NCBI RefSeq assembly: GCF_000473045.1 | Contig: NZ_AXAY01000008.1 | Location: 62,001-126,000, forward strand | Reading direction: 5' to 3' | DNA: 64,000 bases | Origin: Bradyrhizobium sp. WSM3983 | GTDB taxonomy: Bacteria; Pseudomonadota; Alphaproteobacteria; Rhizobiales; Xanthobacteraceae | Shown here: in pieces, positions 25,115 through 33,813 of the stretch | Numbering within the stretch: the first letter of the stretch is position 1 | Layout of the letters: each line of letters opens with the position of its first letter | The notes under the pieces: generated by a model | Told to the model about the DNA's origin: nothing | Seen by the model: only the letters and a program-made list of their open reading frames with translations | Databases searched by the model: none | Translations under genes and position numbers: made by a program

Positions 25115-25275
25115 ATCGACCTTTCCGGCGCGAAATGAAACGTGGCCGCGGATGCCGTCATTAAGTCTGTGATAATTCGGGCCTTTTCCAGCACTTTTTA
25201 GGCCTTCCAAACGATTGACTGGGGCCGGCTCATAAAGGATTGTCCCGCCGAATTTTAGTTCTGGAGCCTTTCTTG

Positions 25276-26199
25276 ATGACCGGCACGTCCCCGTCCGATT
25301 TCGCCAAACGTCTGGACACGACCGCTGATGACACCGAAGCCGTGCTCGGGCGCCTCCTGGCGGACGACATCCTGCACGATGAGATAGCTCGCCCCAAGCG
25401 ACTGATGGACGCAATGCGCTATTCGAGCCTGAATGGCGGCAAGCGCCTGCGGCCGTTCCTTGTGGTCGAGAGCGCGGCCGTATTCGGAGTGCCCCGAGAA
25501 GCCGCGCTGCTCGCCGGCGCTGCGCTCGAATGCATCCACTGCTATTCGCTCATCCATGACGATCTGCCGGCGATGGACAATTCGGACCTGCGCCGTGGCC
25601 GTCCCACCCTGCACAGGCAGACCGATGACGCGACCGCGATCCTCGCCGGCGACGGCCTTCTGACGCTCGCGTTTGACATCATCACCCGCGACGAGATCCA
25701 TCGCGACGCCAATGTGCGGCTGCTCTTGACGCGCGCGCTGGCGCGCTGCGCCGGCATTGGCGGCATGGTCGGCGGCCAGATCCTCGACCTCGCCGGCGAA
25801 GGCCGCTTCGGCGACCGCGAGCCGGTCGACGTCGCGCGCCTCCAGCAGATGAAGACCGGTGCGCTTCTGCGCTATGGCTGCATTGCCGGTGCGATCCTCG
25901 GCCAGGCCTCGCAAAAAGAATATCAGGCGCTCGACGATTACGGCCGTGCGCTTGGTGAGGCCTTCCAGATCGCCGACGATCTGCTCGACGTCGAAGGCGA
26001 TGCGGCAGCGCTCGGCAAGCCCTCGGGCCAGGACGCAGCGCTGGGCAAGACCACCTTCGTCACCCAGCTCGGCATCGAAGGCGCCAAGCAGCGCGTGCGT
26101 GATCTGCTCGCGCGCGCCGACAGCGCCGTCTCGATCTTCGGCGATCGCGCCGCCGTGCTGCGGGCTGCCGCGCGCTTCGTCGCCGAACGCAAGAACTGA
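25276..26199 (+). CDS. ispA: Farnesyl/short-chain polyprenyl diphosphate synthase
   Basis: 307 residues from the ATG at 25276 (a TTG at 25240 would add 12). Trans-prenyltransferase with first Asp-rich motif [15 protein letters not shown] and second motif [13 protein letters not shown], plus NGGKRLRP and [27 protein letters not shown] before the first motif and the two-residue insertion in DDLPAMD are typical of bacterial farnesyl diphosphate synthase; geranylgeranyl synthase is the alternative. Makes isoprenoid chains for quinones, hopanoids and undecaprenol. ispG of the same pathway is 9 kb away. Confidence 0.92.
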   Translation: MTGTSPSDFAKRLDTTADDTEAVLGRLLADDILHDEIARPKRLMDAMRYSSLNGGKRLRPFLVVESAAVFGVPREAALLAGAALECIHCYSLIHDDLPAMDNSDLRRGRPTLHRQTDDATAILAGDGLLTLAFDIITRDEIHRDANVRLLLTRALARCAGIGGMVGGQILDLAGEGRFGDREPVDVARLQQMKTGALLRYGCIAGAILGQASQKEYQALDDYGRALGEAFQIADDLLDVEGDAAALGKPSGQDAALGKTTFVTQLGIEGAKQRVRDLLARADSAVSIFGDRAAVLRAAARFVAERKN

Positions 26200-26214
26200 C
26201 GTAGAGCACGATCT

Positions 26215-26279
26215 TCACCCCTCCCCGGTTGCGGGGAGAGGTCGGATTGTATCGAAGATGCAATCCGGGTGAGGGGGAG
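26215..26279. repeat. Palindromic repeat, type D
   Basis: Nested inverted repeats: TCACCC...GGGTGA outside, CTCCCC-GGTTGC-GGGGAG, and CGGATTG-11-CAATCCG. It lies between ispA and the DUF1345 gene on the same strand. The only copy of this type in the window. Confidence 0.75.
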
Positions 26280-26320
26280 CAGACTGCCGCCGCTGCAACA
26301 GCGAGAGAGCCGTCACCATC

Positions 26321-27004
26321 ATGGTCACCGACAAGGAAGACCCCGTCCTCGTCCGCTTCCGCCAGATGTCGCGGCCGATGCGGCTTATCTACGCTCGGCC
26401 GCGGGCCTTCATCTCGCTTGGTATAGGCATCCTCGTCTGCCTGCTTGTGCCGGGCTCGCTCCGGCTGACGACGCGGCTTGTGCTCGGCTGGGATGCGCTG
26501 ATCGCAGTGTATCTCATGCTGGTCTACAGCATGATGCTGTGCAACGACCACCAGCACATCCGCCGTGCGGCTGCGATGCAGGACGATGGCCGCTTCGTGA
26601 TCCTGCTGGTGACGGCAATCGGCGCGTTCGCGAGCATCGCAGCGATCGTCTCGGAGCTCGGTGCTCATCGCGGCGCTGCGGAGCTGACCATCGCCATCAC
26701 CACGATCGCACTGTCCTGGGCCGCGGTGCACACGACCTTCGCGCTGCACTACGCCCATGATTACTACCGCCCCCCGCCGGGCGGCTTGCAATTTCCCAGT
26801 GGCGACAAGGAAGACCACGCCGACTATTGGGACTTCGTCTATTTCTCGTTCGTGATCGGCATGACCGCGCAGGTCTCCGACGTCGGCATCACCGACAAGA
26901 CCATCCGCCGCACCGCCACGGCGCACGGCATCGTGTCCTTCATCTACAACACGGCGCTGCTGGCACTGACGGTGAATATCGCGGCGAGCGCAATCGCGAC
27001 ATGA
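26321..27004 (+). CDS. DUF1345 membrane protein
   Basis: 227 residues with about five to six hydrophobic helices (AFISLGIGILVCLLVPGSL, ALIAVYLMLVYSMMLC, FVILLVTAIGAFASIAAIV, and others). The DUF1345 signature is WAAVHTTFALHYAHDYY followed by YWDFVYFSFVIGMTAQVSDV. ATG at 26321. No known activity; the family is common in alphaproteobacteria. Convergent with the caspase-like gene. Confidence 0.9.
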   Translation: MVTDKEDPVLVRFRQMSRPMRLIYARPRAFISLGIGILVCLLVPGSLRLTTRLVLGWDALIAVYLMLVYSMMLCNDHQHIRRAAAMQDDGRFVILLVTAIGAFASIAAIVSELGAHRGAAELTIAITTIALSWAAVHTTFALHYAHDYYRPPPGGLQFPSGDKEDHADYWDFVYFSFVIGMTAQVSDVGITDKTIRRTATAHGIVSFIYNTALLALTVNIAASAIAT

Positions 27005-27025
27005 TCCCCGCGAGAAGCAGCGCTC

Positions 27026-28840
27026 TCAGTTGCAGACCTCGGCATTGGCATCGACGTGAGGGCCGCCGCCGCCACGATATACGAGGTGGCAGCCACGCTG
27101 GACCGGACGGCAGAGAAGATCGTTGCAAAAAATCTGACCACTGCCGCCCGAGGCGCGACCCGCGCCGGCCGCAGCGATGCCGCCCGCCGCTCCAGCGGCC
27201 GCGCCACCGGACTGACGACGCTGCCGTGCGGGACGGTCATCGCTGTCGTCGCGCTTGGCGGTTGCGGGCTTGGTCGGCTTTGCGGTACGCTGCTTCTCGC
27301 ATTCATTGTCGTCGTTCAGCACAGTGCCGTCGCCACAGACGATCTTGGTGCACGTGTCGCCGTCGGCCTTGAAGCCGTGGTCGCAGACCAGTGGGCAGAC
27401 GCGCGACTGCTTTGACTTGACCGTGTCGAGCGCATCCGTGCTCGCCACCTTCACGTCAAGCTTGGTGCCGGCATAGCGGTTGAACCGCGACAGCGACCGC
27501 TGCGAGGACGTATTCCAGCTGCCATCGGCCTGACCGGAGAAGCAGCCGACGCGACCGAGCTCGGTCTGCACCGAGCGGCTGAGATCGGCCGGCGCGCTTG
27601 CCGGCGTCAGCGAGGCAACGTTGGCGCCGGCGGGGCTCGCCGCGCTGGCGGGCGCAGCGCTCGGCGCGGCAGCAGCGAGATTGACGCGCTGCTGCTCGGC
27701 AGCCGCAGCCTGCTGCTGCGCCTGCTCCTTGGCCTTCTGCGCGGCAAGCTGGGCCTGCTCGGCCGCCTTTGCGTCGGCCGCAGCCTTGGCCTGCGCATCT
27801 TTCTGCGCACCAAGGGCGGCGAGACGGTCGCGTTCGGCCTCGGCCTGCTTCGCCTTATCGATCGCGGCGGCATGAACCTGCTCGGCCTGGATCTTGTCGA
27901 GCTGGAGCTTGGCAAGGTTCGCATAGAACCCGTCCGGATGCTGGGCCAGGAAGGCTTCCCACGCCGGCTTGTTGCCGACCTGGAGCGCGAGCTCGTAGTC
28001 GCGGCGCATATCGGCCTGCGGATTCACCGCGGATGCGGGCGCCGTCGCAGTCACGGGCACGGCCTTGACCGGCACCAGCGGCACGTCTTCGCCGCCGAGC
28101 GAACCGTAGACGAACGGCTCCTGCTTGTTGCCGGTCGACTTGAGCACGTCGTCGCGCACGAAGCCGAAGGCGCGGCGGACATCGAGACCCGGCGTCGTCA
28201 GATGCTTCGACAGGGCGATGGTGAACGGGCTGTTGGCGCCGTCGCCGTCCTGCGCCGTGAAGCCGGCCTTGGCCGAATAGGCGATCAGCGTGTTGGAGCT
28301 GGTCGGCTCGACCTGGGCCAGACCACGGCCGATGCCACGCGAGGCGAGCGTGCGCTTCATGGTCCTGCCGAACGGGTTGTCTCGGCAGGCGTCCAGGATC
28401 ACCAGGCGAAGCTGCCTCGCAGGCTCGACCGCGACCAGAACGCGATCGAGCGAGAGCGCCTCGTCATAGACGTCGGTGTCGCGCTCGAGCTTGGCATCCA
28501 CCGGGATCAGATAATTGGAGCCTTCGACCTCGATGCCGTGGCCAGCATAGTAGACCACGGCGATGTCGGCATCGCGGGTCGAATCGGCGAAGTCGCGCAG
28601 CACGCGCCGCGTGTCGAGCGCGGTCAGATCGTGGCGGGAATCGACGACATCGAAACCGGCGTCCTTCAGCGTCTTCGCCATCACCGAACCATCGCTGACA
28701 GGATTGGCGAGCGAGGGCGCGTGCTGATACGCCGAGTTGGCCAGCACCAGCGCGACGCGCTTCCCGGCGAAGGCAGGCCCGGCGCCGAACATCAGCGCAG
28801 CAGCGAGGACCAACGGGCAAAGTCTGAACAAATTGCGCAT
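27026..28840 (-). CDS. Secreted caspase-like (peptidase C14) protein
   Basis: 604 residues. Sec signal peptide ending GPAFA at about residue 25, then a caspase p20-like domain with catalytic His H101 in VYYAGHGIEVEG and Cys C152 in ILDACRDNPFG. A coiled-coil, Ala/Gln/Lys-rich stretch follows (about 295-390), then a module with LGRVGCFSGQADGSW (peptidoglycan-binding-like) and cysteine-rich segments (CPLVCDHGFKADGDTCTKIV). The tail is Gly/Ala-rich and ends with four Cys. The signal peptide indicates periplasmic action. Metacaspase-like proteins of this type are frequent in Bradyrhizobium; substrates are unknown. Confidence 0.9.
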   Translation of the reverse strand: MRNLFRLCPLVLAAALMFGAGPAFAGKRVALVLANSAYQHAPSLANPVSDGSVMAKTLKDAGFDVVDSRHDLTALDTRRVLRDFADSTRDADIAVVYYAGHGIEVEGSNYLIPVDAKLERDTDVYDEALSLDRVLVAVEPARQLRLVILDACRDNPFGRTMKRTLASRGIGRGLAQVEPTSSNTLIAYSAKAGFTAQDGDGANSPFTIALSKHLTTPGLDVRRAFGFVRDDVLKSTGNKQEPFVYGSLGGEDVPLVPVKAVPVTATAPASAVNPQADMRRDYELALQVGNKPAWEAFLAQHPDGFYANLAKLQLDKIQAEQVHAAAIDKAKQAEAERDRLAALGAQKDAQAKAAADAKAAEQAQLAAQKAKEQAQQQAAAAEQQRVNLAAAAPSAAPASAASPAGANVASLTPASAPADLSRSVQTELGRVGCFSGQADGSWNTSSQRSLSRFNRYAGTKLDVKVASTDALDTVKSKQSRVCPLVCDHGFKADGDTCTKIVCGDGTVLNDDNECEKQRTAKPTKPATAKRDDSDDRPARQRRQSGGAAAGAAGGIAAAGAGRASGGSGQIFCNDLLCRPVQRGCHLVYRGGGGPHVDANAEVCN

Positions 28841-28980
28841 GACACGACTTCCAAAAATGCGGAGCAGTTCATACCCTCAGGACAGCCTTAGCAAGATCCG
28901 CCGCCCGTGCTTGTGATAGACGTCACGAAGACAGCGAAGGCGACAGGCCGAGGCCCCCTTTTGTTAGTCGCGCCAGTGCG

Positions 28981-28998
28981 TTGGCGGTTCGCCGCCAA
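28981..28998. terminator. UUCG/CGAA hairpin beyond the GFA gene
   Basis: TTGGCGG-TTCG-CCGCCAA is a perfect 7-bp stem with a tetraloop, 22 bp past the stop of the minus-strand GFA gene. There is no U-tract, so factor-assisted termination or transcript-end protection is more likely than intrinsic termination. Confidence 0.45.
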
Positions 28999-29019
28999 AT
29001 GCGTGCGAGCCGGTTTGCC

Positions 29020-29448
29020 CTAGGCATCCCCGACATGCCCCCGGTACTGCGGGAGATTGTCCGTGATCTCGTGCCACGGCGCCTTGGAGCCGACGAAAAT
29101 ATGGGCGCTGGGGCGAATCGTGGGGGCATCGACCAGGGTTCCCATGGCGACATGGACCCATTTTCCATCACGGACCCGGGAATAAAGCAGCGAGCCGCAG
29201 CAGGCGCAGTGCGCGTCATGGGTGGTGTCGTCCCCGTAGATCATCCGCTGGTCCTCGCCACTGACGAGGCGGAGCTTGCTGTATTCGACGCCGGCGAACG
29301 GCTTGAAGGCGGAACCGGTGGTCCGGCGGCAGTTCGAGCAGTGGCAGTTCAGCGCATAGGAAAACGCGTCCGTCACCTCGTAGCGAACGGCGCGGCAATA
29401 GCATTCGCCGGCAAGGATGCGAGCGTTCGATTTTTCTGATCCAGTCAT
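29020..29448 (-). CDS. GFA-family (CENP-V/Gfa) zinc protein
   Basis: 142 residues. The glutathione-dependent formaldehyde-activating/CENP-V fold with all zinc cysteines: GECYCRAVRY, NCHCSNCRR and HCACCGSLLY. ATG at 29448 follows GAGGG. The fold binds two zincs; catalytic activity is doubtful for most members, so a carbon-sulfur lyase or binding role is only a family inference. Divergent from the NTF2-like gene. Confidence 0.92.
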   Translation of the reverse strand: MTGSEKSNARILAGECYCRAVRYEVTDAFSYALNCHCSNCRRTTGSAFKPFAGVEYSKLRLVSGEDQRMIYGDDTTHDAHCACCGSLLYSRVRDGKWVHVAMGTLVDAPTIRPSAHIFVGSKAPWHEITDNLPQYRGHVGDA

Positions 29449-29543
29449 GACGGGGCCCTCGCACAAATGGCGGAAGACACCCATAGCGCAATTCGATGCG
29501 TACCACTAAGTTCGCGGCACGCCATCGTTCAAAGGGATGCCCC

Positions 29544-29918
29544 ATGAGCCAGAATCGTTCGAGCGTCGAAGCCGTCGTACAATCCTATTTCGACGGGCTC
29601 TACGAGGGAGACGCTGAAAAGCTCGGCGACGTCTTCCATCCATCCGCCGATCTGCGCTGGGTGGAAAAGGGCGAGCTGAAGATCCTGACCGTATCGGACT
29701 GGCTCGCCTGGGTACGCAAGCGCCCGTCTGCCAAGGCGGAAGGCAAGCCGCGCGAGGATTTCATCGTCACCATCGACCGCTCCGACGAAAAGACCGCCTT
29801 CATCAAGGTCAAATGCCAGCTGCCGCCGCGCTTCTTCACGGATTATCTGGTGGCGATGAAGCTCGCTGACGGCTGGCAGATCGTGTCGAAATCGTATCGG
29901 TACGATCTGAAGGAGTGA
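29544..29918 (+). CDS. NTF2-like / putative lumazine-binding family protein
   Basis: 124 residues with a SnoaL/NTF2-like cone fold pattern: VVQSYFDGLYEGDAEKLGDV, FHPSADLRWVEKGEL, DFIVTIDRSDEKTAFIKV and DYLVAMKLADGWQIVSK. ATG at 29544. Seven bases before the beta-lactamase start, so the two are probably co-transcribed. No catalytic residues can be assigned. Confidence 0.85.
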   Translation: MSQNRSSVEAVVQSYFDGLYEGDAEKLGDVFHPSADLRWVEKGELKILTVSDWLAWVRKRPSAKAEGKPREDFIVTIDRSDEKTAFIKVKCQLPPRFFTDYLVAMKLADGWQIVSKSYRYDLKE

Positions 29919-29925
29919 GGGCCCC

Positions 29926-30783
29926 ATGCTTCTCGACCGCCGTTCCCTGCTCGCCTCGCTGTGCTGGATAGCCGCTTCTCCGGCTCTCGCCGCGGATGCG
30001 CCGCCTGAGCTCGAATCCTATGAGCGCGAGAGCGGCGGACGGATCGGGGTCTATGCGGAGAATCTCGCCACCGGCGCAAAGCTTACCTGGCGGGCCGACG
30101 AGCGCTTCGTGATGTGCTCCACATTCAAGGCTTCGCTCGCGGCCTGCGTGCTGGCGCGGGTCGATCGCGGCGAGGAGAAGCTGGCCGCGATGATCCCCTA
30201 TGGCAAGGCCGATCTGCTGGAGTATGCTCCGGTCGCGAAGCAAAACCTGTCGGCCGGCGCGATGTCGGTCGCGGACATGTGCAAGGCAATCGTCGAGCTC
30301 AGCGACAACACCTGCGCCAATCTGCTGCTCGCGCGGATCGGCGGCCCCGCCGCACTCACGGCGTTCTGGCGATCGATCGGCGACACCATTTCGCGGCTCA
30401 ACCATAACGAGCCCGAGCTGAACCGCTCGCCGCCCGGCGATCCCCATGACACCACGACGCCGGCGGCGATGGCCGGCAACCTCAAGCGGCTGGTGACGGG
30501 CGAAGCGTTATCGCCGGCCTCACGGGCCCAACTCGCCGAATGGATGGTGGGCTGCAAGACTGGCGCGAACCGGCTGCGCGGTGGCCTGCCAGCAGGCTGG
30601 AAGATCGGCGACAAGACCGGCAACAACGGCAAGGACGCGTCGGGCGATATCGCAGTCGCCTGGCCCAAACCCGATGCGCCGATCCTGATCGCGGCCTATA
30701 CCCAGGGCGGCACGCCGAATACGGCGCAGATCGAGGCGGCGTTCGCGCGCATCGGGCGCATGGTGGCCGAACGACTGGTGTAA
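29926..30783 (+). CDS. Class A beta-lactamase
   Basis: 285 residues. All class A motifs are present: S65-TFK (Ambler S70-xxK), S126-D-N (SDN loop), E162-PELN (E166 omega loop) and K230-T-G (KTG). The N-terminus MLLDRRSLLASLCWIAASPA is a twin-arginine-like export signal, giving a periplasmic enzyme. C64 precedes the active serine as in some carbapenemases, but the partner Cys after KTG is absent (KTGNNG), so that disulfide is not predicted. Follows the NTF2-like gene closely; no AmpR-type regulator is adjacent. Confidence 0.95.
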   Translation: MLLDRRSLLASLCWIAASPALAADAPPELESYERESGGRIGVYAENLATGAKLTWRADERFVMCSTFKASLAACVLARVDRGEEKLAAMIPYGKADLLEYAPVAKQNLSAGAMSVADMCKAIVELSDNTCANLLLARIGGPAALTAFWRSIGDTISRLNHNEPELNRSPPGDPHDTTTPAAMAGNLKRLVTGEALSPASRAQLAEWMVGCKTGANRLRGGLPAGWKIGDKTGNNGKDASGDIAVAWPKPDAPILIAAYTQGGTPNTAQIEAAFARIGRMVAERLV

Positions 30784-30829
30784 GCCGCTTTGCATTGACC
30801 TCTTGGCCGCTTCCGGGCCAAGACAGGCC

Positions 30830-32440
30830 ATGATCGCAGCGAAATTTCAGACCTTCCTCATCCTGCTCACCGTACTGGCGGGCACCGCGCTGGTCGCCCG
30901 CCGCTTCAATATGGCGCCTGCCATTTTGCTGATGCTCTCCGGCGTCGGCCTCGCTTTTGTGCCTGGCATGCCGCCGGTGGAACTGCCGCCGGAACTGGTG
31001 CTGCTGATGGTGTTGCCGCCGCTGATCTACTCGGCGAGCGTCGCGATGAGCTGGCGCGAGTTCAGGAACAATCTGCGTCCGATCGTGCTGCTCGCGGTCG
31101 GCGCCGTGATCTTCACCGCGGCGCTTGTTGCGGCCGCGACGCATTACGTGATCGGCCTGCCCTGGAGCATCGGCTTCCTGCTGGGCGCCATCGTCGCGCC
31201 GCCCGACGTGGTGGCGCCGCTCGCAATCGCGCGCCGGCTGAACATGCCGCGCCGGCTCCTGGTCATCCTCGAAGGCGAAGGGCTCGCCAACGACGCCACC
31301 GCGCTGATCCTCTACCGCTTCGCGCTGGCCGCAATCGTGGTCGGGCATTTCTCGCTGCCGCTGGCGGCCGGTGAATTTGCCCTCATCGTCGCCGGCGAGA
31401 TCGCCTTCGGCATCGGTGTCGGCTGGCTCTCTCTCCGCTTCCGCAAATGGTCCTGCGATCCGCAGGTCGAGCTGACGCTGTCGCTGATCACGCCCTATGT
31501 GTCCTACTGGCTGCCCGAGCATGTCGGCGGCTCCGGCGTGATCGCCACCGTCGCTTGCGGCCTCTATGTGAGTTGGAACGGGCCGCTGCTGATTTCGGCG
31601 TCGACGCGCCTGCAAGGCATCTTCTTCTGGGACCTCATCATCTATCTGATCGAGGGCCTACTGTTCCTGCTCACCGGTTTCCAGATGCGCGCGCTCTACG
31701 AGAAATCGAAGGCGTTCCCGCTCGACGACATCATGATCGCCACCGCCGTGGTGATGGTCGTCATCGTTCTGGCGCGTTTCGCCTGGCTCTACCCCGCGAC
31801 CTATCTGCCGCGGATGCTCAGCAAGTCCCTGCGCGCGCGCGATCCGTCGCCGCCCTGGCAATGGCCGTTCGCGCTCGCATTCACCGGTGTGCGCGGCGCG
31901 GTGTCGCTGGCCGCTGCGCTGGCGCTGCCGTTCACGTTGCCTGATGGCGATGCCTTCCCGTATCGCGACCTGATCCTGTTCGTCGCCTTTGGCGTCATCT
32001 TCATCACGCTGATCGGCGTCGGCCTGACGCTGCCGCCGGTGGTGCGCTGGCTCGGCATCGCGCAAGCCGGCCGCAACGAGCATGTCGCCGAGCATGACGC
32101 CGAGATCGCGGCACGCCGCCAAGCCCTCGACGCTGCGATGAAATCGCTGGATGCATTGACGGAAGAGAAAGAGGTGTCGGACGAAGTGATGCGGCTGCTG
32201 CGCGCCCGCCACGAGATCCGCGTCAACCAGCTTCCGGACTCACTCGATCCCGCCCACCACGACGTCTCCGCCGCGGGCACCGCGCTGACCCGCGAGTTGA
32301 TCGCCGCCGAGCGCAAGTTCATCCATGACCTCCTGCGTGACGGCCAGATCACCGACGAGACGCGGCGGAGGATCGAGCGCGATCTGGATCTGGAGGAGGC
32401 GAGTTTGGCGAACCGGGAGTATCAGGGAGCGCCGCTGTAG
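30830..32440 (+). CDS. CPA1-family Na+/H+ antiporter
   Basis: 536 residues, about 12 membrane helices and a 100-residue soluble charged C-terminus. The ion-binding helices read VAPPDVVAPLAIARRLNMP and EGEGLANDATALILYRF, the CPA1 pattern; FTGVRGAVSLAAALALPF is also typical. It exchanges Na+ or K+ for protons at the inner membrane. ATG at 30830; an upstream in-frame start at 30803 lacks support. Same strand as the beta-lactamase, 46 bp downstream. Confidence 0.93.
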   Translation: MIAAKFQTFLILLTVLAGTALVARRFNMAPAILLMLSGVGLAFVPGMPPVELPPELVLLMVLPPLIYSASVAMSWREFRNNLRPIVLLAVGAVIFTAALVAAATHYVIGLPWSIGFLLGAIVAPPDVVAPLAIARRLNMPRRLLVILEGEGLANDATALILYRFALAAIVVGHFSLPLAAGEFALIVAGEIAFGIGVGWLSLRFRKWSCDPQVELTLSLITPYVSYWLPEHVGGSGVIATVACGLYVSWNGPLLISASTRLQGIFFWDLIIYLIEGLLFLLTGFQMRALYEKSKAFPLDDIMIATAVVMVVIVLARFAWLYPATYLPRMLSKSLRARDPSPPWQWPFALAFTGVRGAVSLAAALALPFTLPDGDAFPYRDLILFVAFGVIFITLIGVGLTLPPVVRWLGIAQAGRNEHVAEHDAEIAARRQALDAAMKSLDALTEEKEVSDEVMRLLRARHEIRVNQLPDSLDPAHHDVSAAGTALTRELIAAERKFIHDLLRDGQITDETRRRIERDLDLEEASLANREYQGAPL

Positions 32441-32478
32441 GGCGTGCAAGTCGCCGCGCCATCTGCTACTATTGCTGG

Positions 32479-32709
32479 ATGACCAAGCAAGCCCTTGAGA
32501 TATTGCTGGAACGCGTGTCGGCCTGGCCTGAGGAGGCTCAGGAAGAGCTGATGCGGTCCGTGACCGACATCGAAAACAGACATCTCGGCATCTACCGGCT
32601 CAGCGATGACGAAAGAAATGCCGTGCGTCGCGGCCTGAAGGATATGCGTGAAGGGCGGCTGGCAAGCGACGACGCGGTCGCCGCTGTTTTCAATCGCTAC
32701 AGCGCATGA
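32479..32709 (+). CDS. Antitoxin of a type II toxin-antitoxin pair
   Basis: 76 residues, mostly helical and charged: ALEILLERVSAWPEEAQEEL at the N-terminus, then RLSDDERNAVRRGLKDMREG and ASDDAVAAVF at the C-terminus. This C-terminal layout is common in antitoxins that pair with ParE toxins. Its stop overlaps the toxin start by four bases (ATGA). DNA binding at the N-terminus is expected but not evident from a named motif. Confidence 0.82.
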   Translation: MTKQALEILLERVSAWPEEAQEELMRSVTDIENRHLGIYRLSDDERNAVRRGLKDMREGRLASDDAVAAVFNRYSA

Positions 32710-32990
32710 GAGTGCGCTGGTCCGAAAGCTCGCTTTCAGACATCGACGACATATTCTCCCATATTCACGAACACAATCGCACCGCCGCAGCTGCGGTGGT
32801 CGAACGCATCAAGGCCGTCGCCAGCCTCCTCCAGGATTTTCCCGAGGCTGGCCATCTCACCGACGAACCCGGCGTCCGCATGTTCCCAACCGTTCGCTAC
32901 CCTTATCTCGTCTTTTACACAATCAATCCTGATGACGCCGAGATCGTGATTCTCCACGTGCGCCATGGAGCTCAGGAACGTCGGCCTTAG
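32706..32990 (+). CDS. RelE/ParE-family toxin
   Basis: 94 residues with the ParE/RelE fold pattern: VRWSESSLSDIDDIFSHIHE, LLQDFPEAGHLTDEPGVRMF, RYPYLVFYTI and IVILHVRHGAQ. The conserved Arg and C-terminal RHGAQ region are present. ParE members poison DNA gyrase; RelE members cleave mRNA. The ending fits ParE better. Translationally coupled to the antitoxin. Confidence 0.92.
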   Translation: MRVRWSESSLSDIDDIFSHIHEHNRTAAAAVVERIKAVASLLQDFPEAGHLTDEPGVRMFPTVRYPYLVFYTINPDDAEIVILHVRHGAQERRP

Positions 32991-33000
32991 CGTCGTAAAC

Positions 33001-33813
33001 CTACCGCTTCTCGCAATACGCCCGCATCGCTGCCCCCACGGCCGTCGCAATCAGCTCCTGCCGCTCCGGCGAATTCATTGCCATCTCCTCGTCACGGTTG
33101 ATGATGGATCCGGCTTCCAGCAGCACCGCAGCACTCCGGGTCTGCGAGAGCACGACGAGCCCGTCATAGCGGTAGACGCCGACATCTTTGTCGAGCAGGG
33201 GATGCCGGTAACGCCCCATCAGCGGCAGGCTGTATTGTGTCGCATATTGCAGCCCGCCATCCTTCAACTGCCTGCCCAGCAGCCGGGCGAAGGCCAGGCT
33301 GGCGGCGAAGTGCGGATTGCGCTCGGACACGAACAGTGAATGGCCGCTGAAGCGGTCGCTGAAATGGCTCTTGGCGCCCTCGAATTCCCATTCCTCGAGC
33401 ATCTTGTCGGGCACGGAATCGTGGTGGATCGACAGGAAAAAATCGGCATGCATCGCGTTGGCAATGCCGACACGCTTGAGCAGGCTTGCCCGCGCCTTGC
33501 CTTCGGTTACCAGCACGCGGGTCGCGGCAAAGCCCACCGACTTCAAGCGCTCTCCGATGAGCCGCGTCAAATGCAAGTTGAAGCCGAATTCCACGTCGTT
33601 GCGCGCGCTGGTCGCGCCTTGCGATTCCGAGGTGTGTCCGACATCGAGGATGATCCGGAATTTGCGCGGATCACATGTCTCCGAGGCAGGCGGTTTGATC
33701 TTGGCCCTTCCGGCCTTCCGCGCTCCGGCTGCCTGGCCATGGTCAGCTGACGAAACAAAAATCGGGATCAGCGAAACAGCGATAGCGGCGATGACGCGCC
33801 ACGATATCTTCAC
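33001..33813 (-). CDS. N-acetylmuramoyl-L-alanine amidase (Amidase_3)
   Basis: 270 residues. GTG at 33813 overlaps the stop of the upstream dioxygenase by four bases and gives a signal-like N-terminus (VIAAIAVSLIPIFVSSADHG). The Amidase_3 zinc fold is visible: ILDVGHTSESQGATS (first His), the Glu/His of DVEFGFNLHLTRLIG, SIHHDSVPD and the C-terminal VLLEAGSIINRDEE (catalytic Glu). It cleaves the lactyl-alanine bond of peptidoglycan in the periplasm. Pairing with the TauD gene appears positional; no functional link is evident. Confidence 0.9.
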   Translation of the reverse strand: MKISWRVIAAIAVSLIPIFVSSADHGQAAGARKAGRAKIKPPASETCDPRKFRIILDVGHTSESQGATSARNDVEFGFNLHLTRLIGERLKSVGFAATRVLVTEGKARASLLKRVGIANAMHADFFLSIHHDSVPDKMLEEWEFEGAKSHFSDRFSGHSLFVSERNPHFAASLAFARLLGRQLKDGGLQYATQYSLPLMGRYRHPLLDKDVGVYRYDGLVVLSQTRSAAVLLEAGSIINRDEEMAMNSPERQELIATAVGAAMRAYCEKR

